The notes: a model not told the origin generated them from the sequence alone. Positions 6,685 to 14,396 are shown, numbered from the stretch's first letter. The stretch: 34,040 nucleotides of DNA from an uncultured Clostridia bacterium (GCA_944384385.1 CALWTG010000004.1:1-34040), one strand, 5' to 3'. Numbers and translations: made by a program.

Positions 6685-6772
6685 AACCATAGAGAGTGTG
6701 CGAGGGACAGCCCCGGCGACCACACAGCAACCTAAAACATTGTTTCAAGGTGCTAAAAGCTGAACGATGGTT
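6685..6772 (+). ncRNA. SAM-I (S-box) riboswitch aptamer
   Basis: P1 forms from AACCAT (6685-6690) with ATGGTT (6767-6772). The conserved S-box landmarks appear in order: AGAG, then GAGGGA (6702-6707), GCAACC (6727-6732) and GGTGCTAAA (6749-6757). P2 can pair GTGTG (6696-6700) with CACAC (6721-6725). The GAUGG at the 3' side of P1 (6766-6770) can instead pair with CCATC (6778-6782), which is the 5' arm of the terminator, giving the classic S-box switch: SAM bound favours the terminator and shuts metK off. Confidence 0.93.
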
Positions 6773-6776
6773 TTGT

Positions 6777-6800
6777 GCCATCATTAAGATGGCTTTTTTT
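6777..6800 (+). terminator. Riboswitch-controlled intrinsic terminator
   Basis: GCCATC (6777-6782) pairs with GATGGC (6788-6793) and is followed by seven Ts (6794-6800). The 5' arm is shared with the anti-terminator pairing to 6766-6770. Confidence 0.9.
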
Positions 6801-6816
6801 ATAACAGGAGAAAATA

Positions 6817-7908
6817 ATGGAACAAATTTTAACAAGCGAAAGCGTAAACATCGGACATCCCGACAAAACTTGCGACTATATTGCAGATTGTTTTTTGGAC
6901 GAAGCACTATCAAAAGATAGTCAAAGTCAAATGGCAGTTGAGTGCGCAATAAAAAACAATCATCTTTTTATTTATGGCGAAGCATCAACAAAGGCAAAAA
7001 TAAACTACAACAAGATTGCAAGAAATGCACTAAAACAAATCGGATACAAAAACAGATTCAAAATAACAAAAGTGATATCAAGACAAAGTCCCGACATAGC
7101 AGGGGCAGTCAAAAAACAAAAACTTTGTGCAAATGACCAAGGCGTTGTTTTTGGATATGCAACAAATGAAAGTGAAAGTTTTTTACCACTCACAATTGAA
7201 ATTGCCAATAATATCATGAAGATATATGATAAGTTTAGAAAAACCACACAAGACTTTTTCCCTGACGCAAAAAGTCAAGTGTGGATAAAGTATGTTGACG
7301 GCAAACCCGAAACAATCACAAATATTCTGATAAGCGTTTCTCATAGCGAAGCACTCTCGCTAGAAGATGTGATAAGAACCATTGAGCAAAACGTAATCGC
7401 TTTAATTAGGCAAAAATACGCAAGATATTTTACTTTAGACACAAAAATTTTAATCAATCCAAGCGGAAAGTTCACAATCTGGGGAAGTTTTGGCGACAGC
7501 GGTTGTGTTGGAAGAAAAATTGTTGTTGACGGATACGGTTCAATCGCTCATGTCGGCGGGGGCTGTTTCTCTTCAAAAAACGCAACAAAAGTCGACCGCT
7601 CAGGGGCATACTACGCAAGGTATGTTGCAAAAAGTTTGGTCGCAAATGGACTTTGTGACAGATGTGAAATAGGTGTTTCATATGCAATAGGCCTTGAAAA
7701 CGCAATATCTGTTAATATTGACTGCTTTTTGACAAACAAAGTCGACATGAAAGAAATTTATGACATAGTCAACAATAACTTTGATTTTTCAGTACAAAAT
7801 ATAATTAACGAACTTGACTTAAACAAGCCAATATACAAAAAAACATTTTGTTTTGAACATTGTTATGACCCCGAGTTTAGTTGGGAAAAAATTAAAAAAT
7901 TGCAATAG
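6817..7908 (+). CDS. metK: S-adenosylmethionine synthetase, divergent form
   Basis: The product makes S-adenosylmethionine from ATP and methionine. The 363-aa product is recognisable throughout: SVNIGHPDKTCDYIAD, RQSPDIAGAV, INPSGKFTIWG, GDSGCVGRKIVVDGYG, KVDRSGAYYARYVAK. It is shorter than typical MetK (about 385-400 aa), and two signature motifs are altered: the GAGDQG hexapeptide reads CANDQG, and GGGAFSGKD reads GGGCFSSKN. The ATP-site His and Lys of GHPDK and the Lys-Val-Asp-Arg-Ser run are kept, so activity is plausible. AGGAG precedes the ATG. The upstream SAM-I riboswitch supports a genuine methionine/SAM role. Whether this is the only MetK in the genome is unknown. Confidence 0.9.
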   Translation: MEQILTSESVNIGHPDKTCDYIADCFLDEALSKDSQSQMAVECAIKNNHLFIYGEASTKAKINYNKIARNALKQIGYKNRFKITKVISRQSPDIAGAVKKQKLCANDQGVVFGYATNESESFLPLTIEIANNIMKIYDKFRKTTQDFFPDAKSQVWIKYVDGKPETITNILISVSHSEALSLEDVIRTIEQNVIALIRQKYARYFTLDTKILINPSGKFTIWGSFGDSGCVGRKIVVDGYGSIAHVGGGCFSSKNATKVDRSGAYYARYVAKSLVANGLCDRCEIGVSYAIGLENAISVNIDCFLTNKVDMKEIYDIVNNNFDFSVQNIINELDLNKPIYKKTFCFEHCYDPEFSWEKIKKLQ

Positions 7909-7910
7909 AA

Positions 7911-7937
7911 AAACAAGCCCCTATGTCTTGTTTTTTG
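7911..7937 (+). terminator. metK terminator
   Basis: AAACAAG (7911-7917) pairs with CTTGTTT (7927-7933) and is followed by further Ts, just after the metK stop. Confidence 0.65.
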
Positions 7938-7944
7938 ATCTTAT

Positions 7945-7982
7945 AAAAAGGAACTTTACTGTTTTGTAAAGCTCCTTTTATT
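7945..7982. terminator. Bidirectional terminator between metK and the membrane-protein gene
   Basis: AAAAGGAACTTTAC (7946-7959) pairs with GTAAAGCTCCTTTT (7966-7979) with one mismatch. A and T runs flank it, so it can act in both directions. Confidence 0.75.
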
Positions 7983-8025
7983 TATTTTATTTTTTTATTT
8001 TAATACATTTTTTATAGCAAGTATT

Positions 8026-8520
8026 TTATTCCTCTTCTTCTTGTTTTGATGTCTCTTGCTTATCTTCGCTTGGCTTTTGTTCACTTTCTGTTTTTATCGT
8101 AACAACCTCGTCAGTTTTTGCTTGTGTCTTTTTAAGTTCTTCCCTTGCTGTCTTATAATTTTTTGGGCTCATGATTGCAGGAATAAAACAAAGAAGATAC
8201 AATGCGCAAAGTACAAACTGTGGAACAAACACCGTTGCAAATGCCACATCAAAGAACATAAAAATTGTGCCCATTACAAATTCAATGCAAAGATATAGCG
8301 AAGACAATACCGTTACAGGCATTCCAACAACTTGTGATTTTCTCTTTTCGTTTGAAACAAAGAAAAATGATATAACACACATAATTATTGAAAACATTAT
8401 AAAAGCATAAGATGTCCAAAATGATGTGTGAAAAGCCCCAGCAAGCAAGAAGAGCACAATGTTGTAAACCACCACCACTATGGCAAACATTAAGCCAAGT
8501 TGAACTTTCTTTCTATCCAT
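8026..8520 (-). CDS. Four-helix membrane protein with acidic tail, unknown function
   Basis: I do not recognise a family. The 164-aa product has four hydrophobic segments, about residues 9-28, 36-55, 68-92 and 97-116, each separated by short loops, and then a charged C-terminal tail of about 50 residues that ends in KQEEEE and is rich in Lys, Glu, Thr and Gln. The tail is probably cytoplasmic because positive charges (SPKNYKTAREELKKTQAK) follow the last helix. The start at 8520 has AGGAG six bases upstream; an ATG two codons earlier directly abuts the AGGAG. It is a single-gene unit between the terminator at 7945-7982 and a divergent gene at 8673. Confidence 0.75.
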   Translation of the reverse strand: MDRKKVQLGLMFAIVVVVYNIVLFLLAGAFHTSFWTSYAFIMFSIIMCVISFFFVSNEKRKSQVVGMPVTVLSSLYLCIEFVMGTIFMFFDVAFATVFVPQFVLCALYLLCFIPAIMSPKNYKTAREELKKTQAKTDEVVTIKTESEQKPSEDKQETSKQEEEE

Positions 8521-8672
8521 TTTCATCTCCTATTTAATTATATATTATCATAAATTACTTCTTTTTTTCAAGCATTTTGAAATATTTAAGTTTTTTTTAC
8601 GTCATTTTGCGCTACATCTTGACATAATTGTATATATTATGATAACTTTTATATGATTTAAAAGGAAATTTT

Positions 8673-9611
8673 ATGAAAAAAGACAAAACTTTTATTAAGG
8701 TATTTTCGCTTATCCTGTTTTCTGTATTTCTCATAGCTTTCTCAACAGGATATTCTATATACAAACTAAACAATGAAATTCAGACAGTACTTCCACCATC
8801 TGCCGGAGCTGACGATATTGGCGGACAAATTGAGGACCAAGAGCCACAAAATCCAAACGACCCTTCAGATCCACAGCCAGAAAAACCTGAAAACGTGCCT
8901 CTATATAACAATGCGTTCAAATGCATCGAAGACGCTTACAGTCTTTTGGATAGTTGCAAGGGCTATAAGACTACATCCACAATGACAGCAGTAACAGATA
9001 TTTTGGGAATAGGCAGTGCGACTCAATCAGTTAATGAAGTAGCAATTTTGTCTGGGGATTTTTACTTTAAAGAAACTTACGCATCTTGCTCAACAAGTCT
9101 TGGCCAAAACTTTTATAGATATTTTTATAGTGAAGACGGTGGACAAAATGTGGAATACAAGAAGACATCTTCATATAGTGACAATATTCCAAATTGGGAC
9201 AAGACAATAGACAGTGCAACGGTATCAAAAGACGAAATTATTGAAAAGTATGACGGCGTTGCATATGATATATTTTGTATTCGTTCAAACAGTTCAAATT
9301 CCAGACTAATAAAATTTGACAGAACGTCTGACGATACATACTACATCATTTCAATGTTATACACCCCATCTATGTTGCCTGAAAAGTACATTGAAAACGC
9401 AAAAAAAGAAGGCGGTCTAAGCGCCATAAATTACACCAGCGTCTCAATCACCTACTATATTGAAAAAGCAACCCTTTATATGAGAAAAATTGAAAGACAT
9501 GAAGAATATTCAATAACAAAAGGCATCACTTTAAATGTCAAATCAACAAACAGTCTTTTCGTAAACATAATAGACCAAGAAATTGAAGCACAAAAGCCTA
9601 GCTATTGCTGA
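8673..9611 (+). CDS. Signal-anchored extracellular protein of unknown function
   Basis: The 312-aa product begins with a basic N-terminus and one hydrophobic segment (about residues 9-29, VFSLILFSVFLIAFSTGYS) without a lipobox Cys, so it is a signal anchor or signal peptide. A Pro/Asp/Glu-rich linker (about 41-78, including PQNPNDPSDPQPEKPENVP) leads into an extracellular domain of about 230 residues with mixed alpha/beta character and scattered Ser/Thr/Tyr. I recognise no domain. AAAGGAA lies before the ATG, and TTGACA at 8619-8624 is a plausible -35. Its last 10 bp overlap the converging tmk gene. Confidence 0.75.
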   Translation: MKKDKTFIKVFSLILFSVFLIAFSTGYSIYKLNNEIQTVLPPSAGADDIGGQIEDQEPQNPNDPSDPQPEKPENVPLYNNAFKCIEDAYSLLDSCKGYKTTSTMTAVTDILGIGSATQSVNEVAILSGDFYFKETYASCSTSLGQNFYRYFYSEDGGQNVEYKKTSSYSDNIPNWDKTIDSATVSKDEIIEKYDGVAYDIFCIRSNSSNSRLIKFDRTSDDTYYIISMLYTPSMLPEKYIENAKKEGGLSAINYTSVSITYYIEKATLYMRKIERHEEYSITKGITLNVKSTNSLFVNIIDQEIEAQKPSYC

Positions 9612-10288
9612 TTAAGTTTTGACAAAATTTGACCCAGAACTTCCTCATGTATATCTTCAATAGACCTAACTCCACTCTCGTTGACACAACTTATTTTTAT
9701 GTAATCATGTCTATAACACAAGTCCAAATATGTCTTTTCGCTTCTTTCAAGATACTGCTCGTCCATTTCATGTTGGTCGGGCTTTTCTTTTCTTGACTGT
9801 TGAAGAACTTTCGCAACTTTTGCTGGCATATGTAAAAATATTGTGATATCTGGTTTTGGAAGTTGCAAAAGGTCATATTCAAGAACGTCCAAAAAGTGAA
9901 ATATCTTTTCACGCTCAAAATCATCAACAGCTTTTGCCCCTTGGTGTGCAAAATTTGAATCAACATATCTATCAACCACTACATTTATTCCCGCTTCAAG
10001 TTTGTCGGTTATATGCTTAATATTATATTTTCTGTCCGCCGCATAGTAAAGACTAGCAACCCGTGGATCAACATTTGGAGCTCCTTCTGGAAAAAGTGGC
10101 GCACCATACCCCTCTTTCCCAAGATATGGCCCCGCAATTATCTTTCCTGTTGGACTGTCATAATTTGGAAAACAGTATTTTTCAACCGGTATATTTCTTT
10201 GCTTTAGTGCCTCAATAAGCAAATCGCTTTGTGTCTGTTTTCCAGAACAATCAGTCCCCTCAATTACAATCAATTTTCCTTTTTCCAT
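9602..10288 (-). CDS. tmk: Thymidylate kinase
   Basis: The product phosphorylates dTMP to dTDP for DNA synthesis. The 228-aa product has the P-loop VIEGTDCSGKQTQ at residues ~8-20, the DR(Y/H) motif in VVVDRYVDSNFAHQGAKA, and QQSRKEKPDQHEMDEQYLERSEKTYLDL in the lid region (quoted in part: RKEKPDQHE). It is longer than typical Tmk because of an insert around LGKEGYGAPLFPEGAPNVDP after the first helix. A promoter with TTGACA and TACAAT lies at 10309-10336, overlapping the end of the arsR-like gene. It converges on the signal-anchored gene. Confidence 0.93.
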   Translation of the reverse strand: MEKGKLIVIEGTDCSGKQTQSDLLIEALKQRNIPVEKYCFPNYDSPTGKIIAGPYLGKEGYGAPLFPEGAPNVDPRVASLYYAADRKYNIKHITDKLEAGINVVVDRYVDSNFAHQGAKAVDDFEREKIFHFLDVLEYDLLQLPKPDITIFLHMPAKVAKVLQQSRKEKPDQHEMDEQYLERSEKTYLDLCYRHDYIKISCVNESGVRSIEDIHEEVLGQILSKLNQQ

Positions 10289-10308
10289 AATTTTACCTCT
10301 TGGAGATA

Positions 10309-10336
10309 ATTGTAATCATATAATCAAAAATGTCAA
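10309..10336 (-). promoter_or_regulatory. tmk promoter
   Basis: On the minus strand TTGACA (10331-10336), a 16-nt spacer and TACAAT (10309-10314), directly downstream of the arsR-like stop codon. tmk is therefore probably transcribed independently of the upstream regulator. Confidence 0.65.
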
Positions 10337-10666
10337 CTAACTATTTGACACAGCGAGGTACATTATATCATTGACCTTTTTCTCGTTTAACGAATAAACT
10401 ATGATTTTCCCTTCCCTTACACTTGACACAATGCCCTGCGTTTTTAAAAACTTTAGTTGATGCGAAATTGTTGTTTGATTGATTTGCAAGACATTAGATA
10501 AATCACTCACACACATATCACACATAGCAAGAGCTGACATTATTTTAAGCCGTGTTGCATCACAAAAATTTTGAAAGTAAAGGGCAAGCTTTTCAATGTC
10601 CTTATTAGTGGGTAAATACTTCAATATTTTCGCCTTGGACTTTTGTGACAAAATTAAATACTCCAT
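10337..10666 (-). CDS. ArsR/SmtB-family transcriptional regulator
   Basis: A 109-aa winged-helix protein. The core matches ArsR-type repressors: FCDATRLKIMSALAM, then CDMCVSDLSNVL, the recognition helix INQTTISHQLKFLKTQGIV and the wing SSVREGKIIVYSL. The Cys-x-x-Cys before VSDL sits where ArsR/CadC proteins carry their helix-3 thiol metal site (CVCDL), so metal or thiol sensing is plausible but not shown. The start at 10666 has GGGAGGAG directly upstream; a longer frame to 10717 lacks such a site. A dyad upstream (10682-10703) is a candidate operator. No metal transporter or arsenate reductase is adjacent; the nearest divergent gene encodes a 58-aa Cys-tailed peptide. Confidence 0.88.
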   Translation of the reverse strand: MEYLILSQKSKAKILKYLPTNKDIEKLALYFQNFCDATRLKIMSALAMCDMCVSDLSNVLQINQTTISHQLKFLKTQGIVSSVREGKIIVYSLNEKKVNDIMYLAVSNS

Positions 10667-10681
10667 ATCTCCTCCCAAATA

Positions 10682-10703
10682 TGTAACAAATAAAATTGTG
10701 ACA
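10682..10703. promoter_or_regulatory. Candidate ArsR operator dyad
   Basis: TGTAACAA (10682-10689) and TTGTGACA (10696-10703) form an inverted repeat, 7 of 8 matched, around a 6-nt AT centre, just upstream of the arsR-like ribosome-binding site. Autorepression would be typical for the family. Confidence 0.45.
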
Positions 10704-10740
10704 TCATATATATTCACAGAATGTTTTCATAAAAAAACTT

Positions 10741-10758
10741 TGCTATATTAGTATAGCA
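10741..10758. promoter_or_regulatory. Perfect dyad between the arsR-like gene and the small peptide gene
   Basis: TGCTATA (10741-10747) and TATAGCA (10752-10758) are exact inverted repeats around TTAG. The position in the divergent intergenic region suggests an operator; no protein partner can be named. Confidence 0.4.
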
Positions 10759-10845
10759 GATTGTGACCTATGAAAAATAAAAAAATTTTTATGTTTTTTG
10801 ACTGAAAACATCAAAATTAAGCTAATTTTGTTGAAGGAGGTTCAT

Positions 10846-11022
10846 ATGAATTTTTCACAAGACATATTGCTAGTTCTTCTTATCGGAATTTTGGCGTCGG
10901 CAACAGGCACTGATCTTGCAACAAACACAAACATCTTGCTTTTACTTCTTCTCACTCTCGCCGGTTCCTATAATTACGGAAATTCAAGTTGTGGCTGTAA
11001 CTGTTCAAACAGATTGTTCTAA
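10846..11022 (+). CDS. 58-aa hydrophobic peptide with Cys-rich tail
   Basis: A strong AAGGAGG ends six bases before the ATG, so translation is convincing. The peptide has two hydrophobic stretches (about residues 8-19 and 29-40) separated by TGTDLATNTN, then a polar tail with SSCGCNCSNRLF. The CGCNC cluster could bind metal or form disulphides. I do not recognise a family; Cys-tailed small membrane peptides occur in spore-forming Bacillota, but that link is only suggestive. It is divergent from the ArsR-like gene and followed by a terminator at 11100-11133. Confidence 0.75.
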   Translation: MNFSQDILLVLLIGILASATGTDLATNTNILLLLLLTLAGSYNYGNSSCGCNCSNRLF

Positions 11023-11099
11023 AATTAGAAAAAATTACATAAAAATACCATTTTTTAACAAAAAAACACCGTTTTTTTGATGTTTTTGGGCAAACCATG

Positions 11100-11133
11100 A
11101 AAAAAGAAAAGATATGTTGTCTTTTCTTTTTTT
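11100..11133 (+). terminator. Terminator of the 58-aa peptide gene
   Basis: AAAAAAGAAAAGA (11100-11112) pairs with TCTTTTCTTTTTT (11120-11132) with a 7-nt loop, ending in a T run. Confidence 0.75.
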
Positions 11134-11202
11134 ATAAACATATTAAAATTTATTTGGTTTTTTATAAAATTTATTGCACAATATATTCAAGGAGGAATGA
11201 AT

Positions 11203-12270
11203 ATGAAATTAAAAATAGCACAATATGGCGTTGGCAAAATGAGTAAATTTACCATGCGCTACTGCCTTGAAAAAGGTTGGGAGATAGTCGGAGCTTTTGA
11301 CAACAACCCACAAAAATATGGAGTTGAGATATCGGAAATTATGGAGTTAGACAAACCTTATGGCGTCAAAATTGACAAAAGCACCGACTTTGAACAGTTT
11401 TTACTTAATAAAAAACCTGACATAGTTATAGTCACAACTATGAGCTTGTTTAAAGATGTTTATGAATGTTTGCATCTTTGTGCAAAATATGGAGTAAACG
11501 CGATTACCACTTGCGAAGAAGCATTTTATCCACAAAACTCAAACCCTTCGCTTTTCGAAGAACTTGATGACCTGTGTAAAAAAACAAATTGCACAATCAC
11601 CGGTAGCGGTTATCAAGATATTTACTGGGGGAATTTAATAGCAAGCATTGCTGGTTCAACGCACAAAATAACCAAAATACTAGGAAAAAGTAGTTATAAT
11701 GTCGAAGATTATGGTATTGCACTCGCAAGGGCACACGGCGCAGGATTAACTACTGAGCAATTTGAAAAAGAAATTGCTTCCGCAGACGAAATATCTGATG
11801 AGGAGCGTGAAAACATAATCAAATCAGGAGAATATGCCCCCAGCTATATGTGGAATGTCAACGGCTGGCTAGCCAGCAAACTAGGCTTACACATCACTCA
11901 TCAAGCTCAAAAATGCATACCGCAAATAGCAAAAGAAGCTTTACACTCAACGACTCTTGGTATGGACGTTAAAAAGGGAATGGTAACCGGTATGAGTGCT
12001 GTTGTTACTTCAAAGACGGAAGAGGGGGTTGTTTTGGAAACACAGTGCATAGGAAAAGTATATGCAAGTGATGAATTTGATAGCAATGAGTGGACAATAG
12101 TTGGCGAGCCTTCAACAACGATTGTTGTAAATAAACCAAACACCGTGGAATTAACTTGCGCAACCATAGTTAACAGAATACCAGACGTAATCGAAGCACC
12201 AGCAGGTTACATAACAACAGATCACTTTAATTTGCCACAATACAAAACAAATAGCGAAAACATAAAATAA
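11203..12270 (+). CDS. ord: 2,4-diaminopentanoate dehydrogenase (Ord-like)
   Basis: In the anaerobic ornithine fermentation pathway Ord oxidatively deaminates 2,4-diaminopentanoate to 2-amino-4-oxopentanoate with NAD(P)+. The 355-aa product has a Rossmann fold with QYGVGKMSKFTMRY at the start, IVTTMSLFKDVYECL, and the family-typical run CTITGSGYQDIYWGNLI followed by GKSSYNVEDYGIALARAHG; the end has ELTCATIVNRIPDVIEAPAG. It belongs to the DapB-related superfamily, but these blocks fit Ord better than DapB. The start at 11203 has GGAGG seven bases upstream; an ATG two codons earlier is too close to it. None of the other pathway genes (ornithine racemase, the B12-dependent 4,5-aminomutase, the thiolase pair) is in the window. 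Confidence 0.85.
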   Translation: MKLKIAQYGVGKMSKFTMRYCLEKGWEIVGAFDNNPQKYGVEISEIMELDKPYGVKIDKSTDFEQFLLNKKPDIVIVTTMSLFKDVYECLHLCAKYGVNAITTCEEAFYPQNSNPSLFEELDDLCKKTNCTITGSGYQDIYWGNLIASIAGSTHKITKILGKSSYNVEDYGIALARAHGAGLTTEQFEKEIASADEISDEERENIIKSGEYAPSYMWNVNGWLASKLGLHITHQAQKCIPQIAKEALHSTTLGMDVKKGMVTGMSAVVTSKTEEGVVLETQCIGKVYASDEFDSNEWTIVGEPSTTIVVNKPNTVELTCATIVNRIPDVIEAPAGYITTDHFNLPQYKTNSENIK

Positions 12271-12296
12271 CCCAGATAAAATTTAATAAGTAAAAC

Positions 12297-12325
12297 AAAA
12301 GTATAGCTTGTGCTGTACTTTTTTT
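12297..12325 (+). terminator. ord terminator
   Basis: AAAAGTA (12297-12303) pairs with TACTTTT (12316-12322), extended inward by AGC/GCT, and followed by Ts. The remaining AT-rich sequence up to 12537 shows nothing else I can name. Confidence 0.7.
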
Positions 12326-12537
12326 ATATATTTAGTTATAGTTTAATAACTGTATTTGCTTTTAATTAGCATTTTATATTAAAAATTAAGACAAGTAGTA
12401 TTGCATAAATATAAAATTAATTTATTTGCACTTTAATTGTCTTATTAATTATAAATTGCACACAAGAAGGGTAGTTATCAAATTTTTTATTGTGAATATA
12501 CAGCAACATTAAACAAAATTAGTATTAAAAAACATAT

Positions 12538-13167
12538 TTATTTTAGCATGTTCGATACTGTGGTGATAAGCTTTTCGGAGCCGATTTTAAATGCCGGATA
12601 AAGACTCGATGTGCTTATTTGCGCGGTGAAAATCGGAGATAATATGTCAAAATCATTTAACCCGTCTATAACAAAGCAAATCAATGCAACAAAGATTATA
12701 CCTTTAAAAAATCCAAGCGCAAGTCCACAAAGACGGTCAAAGCTACCAATAATCGCCAAACTTTTAACAAACATAGAAAATTTTTTTGCCAAAAGCTTTA
12801 ACACCTTATTTATTATGAAAGACAACACAATAAACACAAGCACATTGCAAACAAACTCAACAACCGTGTTTAAAAGCATTGTTTCATTGATATGAAGAAT
12901 TTTTTTTATAAATATCAACAGAATATTGTTACTATTAACTAAACCACTAATAAAAGCGTTATTCTGAACAAGTGTAGATTGCAAAGTATCTACTTTAAGC
13001 GTTTCTAAAATAAAAGATGTAGCTTTTGGTAACAATAAATATGTCAAATACAGAGATAAAAACATTATGACGATTGACAATAAGGAACTCACCATTCCTT
13101 TTTTAAAGCCAAGAGCTGAACATAAACATAAAATAGAAATTATTGCTATATCAATCCACACAATCAA
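12538..13167 (-). CDS. CvpA-family membrane protein
   Basis: A 209-aa integral membrane protein. It starts VWIDIAIISILCLCSALGFKKGM and has further hydrophobic segments at about 28-46, 108-126 and 155-172, including DRLCGLALGFFKGIIF, the family's usual block. CvpA proteins are associated with colicin V production in E. coli and with envelope stability; the activity is unknown. The family begins with a short N-terminus before a Trp/Leu-Asp, so the TTG at 13167 or a GTG two codons later is the start; no clear ribosome-binding site is present. It reads away from the parS region. Confidence 0.82.
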   Translation of the reverse strand: MIVWIDIAIISILCLCSALGFKKGMVSSLLSIVIMFLSLYLTYLLLPKATSFILETLKVDTLQSTLVQNNAFISGLVNSNNILLIFIKKILHINETMLLNTVVEFVCNVLVFIVLSFIINKVLKLLAKKFSMFVKSLAIIGSFDRLCGLALGFFKGIIFVALICFVIDGLNDFDILSPIFTAQISTSSLYPAFKIGSEKLITTVSNMLK

Positions 13168-13330
13168 AATTATTGCTTTTATTACAATAATTATACAAGC
13201 GCAATTTAAAATTTTTATTTTTTCGATACAAAAAAGGACTTGTCAAAATATGCGTTTTAAGGCATTTTTAACCTTTTTTACAAGTACTTATTCGTTCCAT
13301 TTTCAGGCTCTCACACCGCATTTTTTAGTT

Positions 13331-13339
13331 TTATCCACA
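13331..13339 (+). promoter_or_regulatory. DnaA box
   Basis: TTATCCACA, an exact match to the consensus, 29 bp before the first parS site. Confidence 0.7.
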
Positions 13340-13367
13340 ATTTTTATTAGACAACACAATAACTTAA

Positions 13368-13383
13368 TGTTTCATGTGAAACA
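13368..13383. promoter_or_regulatory. parS site 1 (central variant)
   Basis: TGTTTCATGTGAAACA, one substitution from the canonical TGTTTCACGTGAAACA. It is the exact reverse complement of the variant at site 2. Confidence 0.8.
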
Positions 13384-13660
13384 ATTTATTTTATAATGTG
13401 ATATATAACTTTAAACATCAAAATAACACTTTCACTATAATTTCGATAGCTTGGTTTTGATACATAGTAACAAAAACTGTGTCAACACAAAGTACAATTA
13501 AAACAGAAACGAATTTATATAAAGTCTCTTACAAAAAACTGTATTGTATTGCATCAATAATAGAAACAAAATAGTTAAAGGCATACATTTTGTACCATAT
13601 AAAAACTAATTAATAACATTCAACACAATATTTACAAATAAAACCATATTATTGAGCAAA

Positions 13661-13676
13661 TGTTTCACATGAAACA
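13661..13676. promoter_or_regulatory. parS site 2 (central variant)
   Basis: TGTTTCACATGAAACA, one substitution from canonical parS; the mirror image of site 1. Confidence 0.8.
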
Positions 13677-13802
13677 ATCAAAAAATACGCCGAAAGCGAA
13701 CAAAACAACAAAAATGCAAACAAGCGCAAACGGTTTTTGGCTAAATTATACATTATACGTTTGATTGTCTTAACAATGAGTGAATTTTATAATTGTATTT
13801 AT

Positions 13803-13818
13803 TGTTTCACGTGAAACA
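13803..13818. promoter_or_regulatory. parS site 3 (canonical)
   Basis: Exact TGTTTCACGTGAAACA, the ParB/Spo0J binding palindrome. Confidence 0.95.
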
Positions 13819-13971
13819 TTACATTGTAAACAACAAACTAAGAACAAATATACATTGACGACATACGAAATAATTATAATTAGTTTCCCAACACAATACT
13901 TTAACAATGCCCTTCATTTTATACCTTAGTGTCATTGTTATAAGCAAATTTACGACAGCGCCATTAAAAAT

Positions 13972-13987
13972 TGTTTCACGTGAAACA
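13972..13987. promoter_or_regulatory. parS site 4 (canonical)
   Basis: Exact TGTTTCACGTGAAACA. Confidence 0.95.
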
Positions 13988-14117
13988 TCTTTTAGATATA
14001 TGAGATTGCAAGTTAAATCAGGATAATTCTTTAAATAAAGTATTTTATAAAAAATAAGTGTATAGCTTGCGTTAAACAAATATTAAACAGGATCCTGATA
14101 GCAAAGCCGCAAAGTAT

Positions 14118-14133
14118 TGTTTCACGTGAAACA
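14118..14133. promoter_or_regulatory. parS site 5 (canonical)
   Basis: Exact TGTTTCACGTGAAACA. Confidence 0.95.
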
Positions 14134-14227
14134 GTTAACCGATACTAATTACAAAACCTTTAATTTGACATTTTAGTATTTGGGACATTAAACTAGGCAG
14201 AACCTGACAATGTAAGCGATTAAAAAT

Positions 14228-14243
14228 TGTTTCACGTGAAACA
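14228..14243. promoter_or_regulatory. parS site 6 (canonical)
   Basis: Exact TGTTTCACGTGAAACA, 20 bp before the cluster of three DnaA boxes. Confidence 0.95.
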
Positions 14244-14262
14244 ATCGACGTTATAAACATAG

Positions 14263-14358
14263 TTATCCACATTCTTAGGCATAATGTGGATAAATAAGCA
14301 ATGCGTAGGCAAAATATTGCCGCAAATCAATCAAAATTTCTTAATTTGCTGTGGATAA
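14263..14358. promoter_or_regulatory. Cluster of three perfect DnaA boxes
   Basis: TTATCCACA at 14263-14271 (plus), and TGTGGATAA at 14285-14293 and 14350-14358 (minus-strand boxes). TTATAAACA at 14251-14259 is a weak fourth. They lie just past the parB terminator. Confidence 0.75.
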
Positions 14359-14362
14359 CTAA

Positions 14363-14396
14363 AACAAAAAAGACCTTTCCGTAATCGAAAGGTCTT
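14363..14396 (-). terminator. parAB terminator
   Basis: AAGACCTTTC (14370-14379) pairs with GAAAGGTCTT (14387-14396). On the minus strand the stem is followed by a T-rich run, 15 bp past the parB stop. Confidence 0.85.

Larger units (their letters stand above)
13168..14362. other. parS / DnaA-box intergenic region (centromere, possible origin)
   Basis: About 1.2 kb without a credible gene between cvpA and parB. It holds six parS sites spaced 110-293 bp apart and four perfect DnaA boxes: TTATCCACA at 13331-13339 and 14263-14271 on plus, and the reverse form TGTGGATAA at 14285-14293 and 14350-14358. The rest is very AT-rich. This must be the main ParB loading zone. It may also contain an origin, but a second DnaA-box cluster lies between dnaA and dnaN. 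Confidence 0.85.

Noticed and set aside
13819..14079. Open frame of 86 codons in the parS region
   Set aside because: It reads through a parS site, has no ribosome-binding site and no protein-like pattern.
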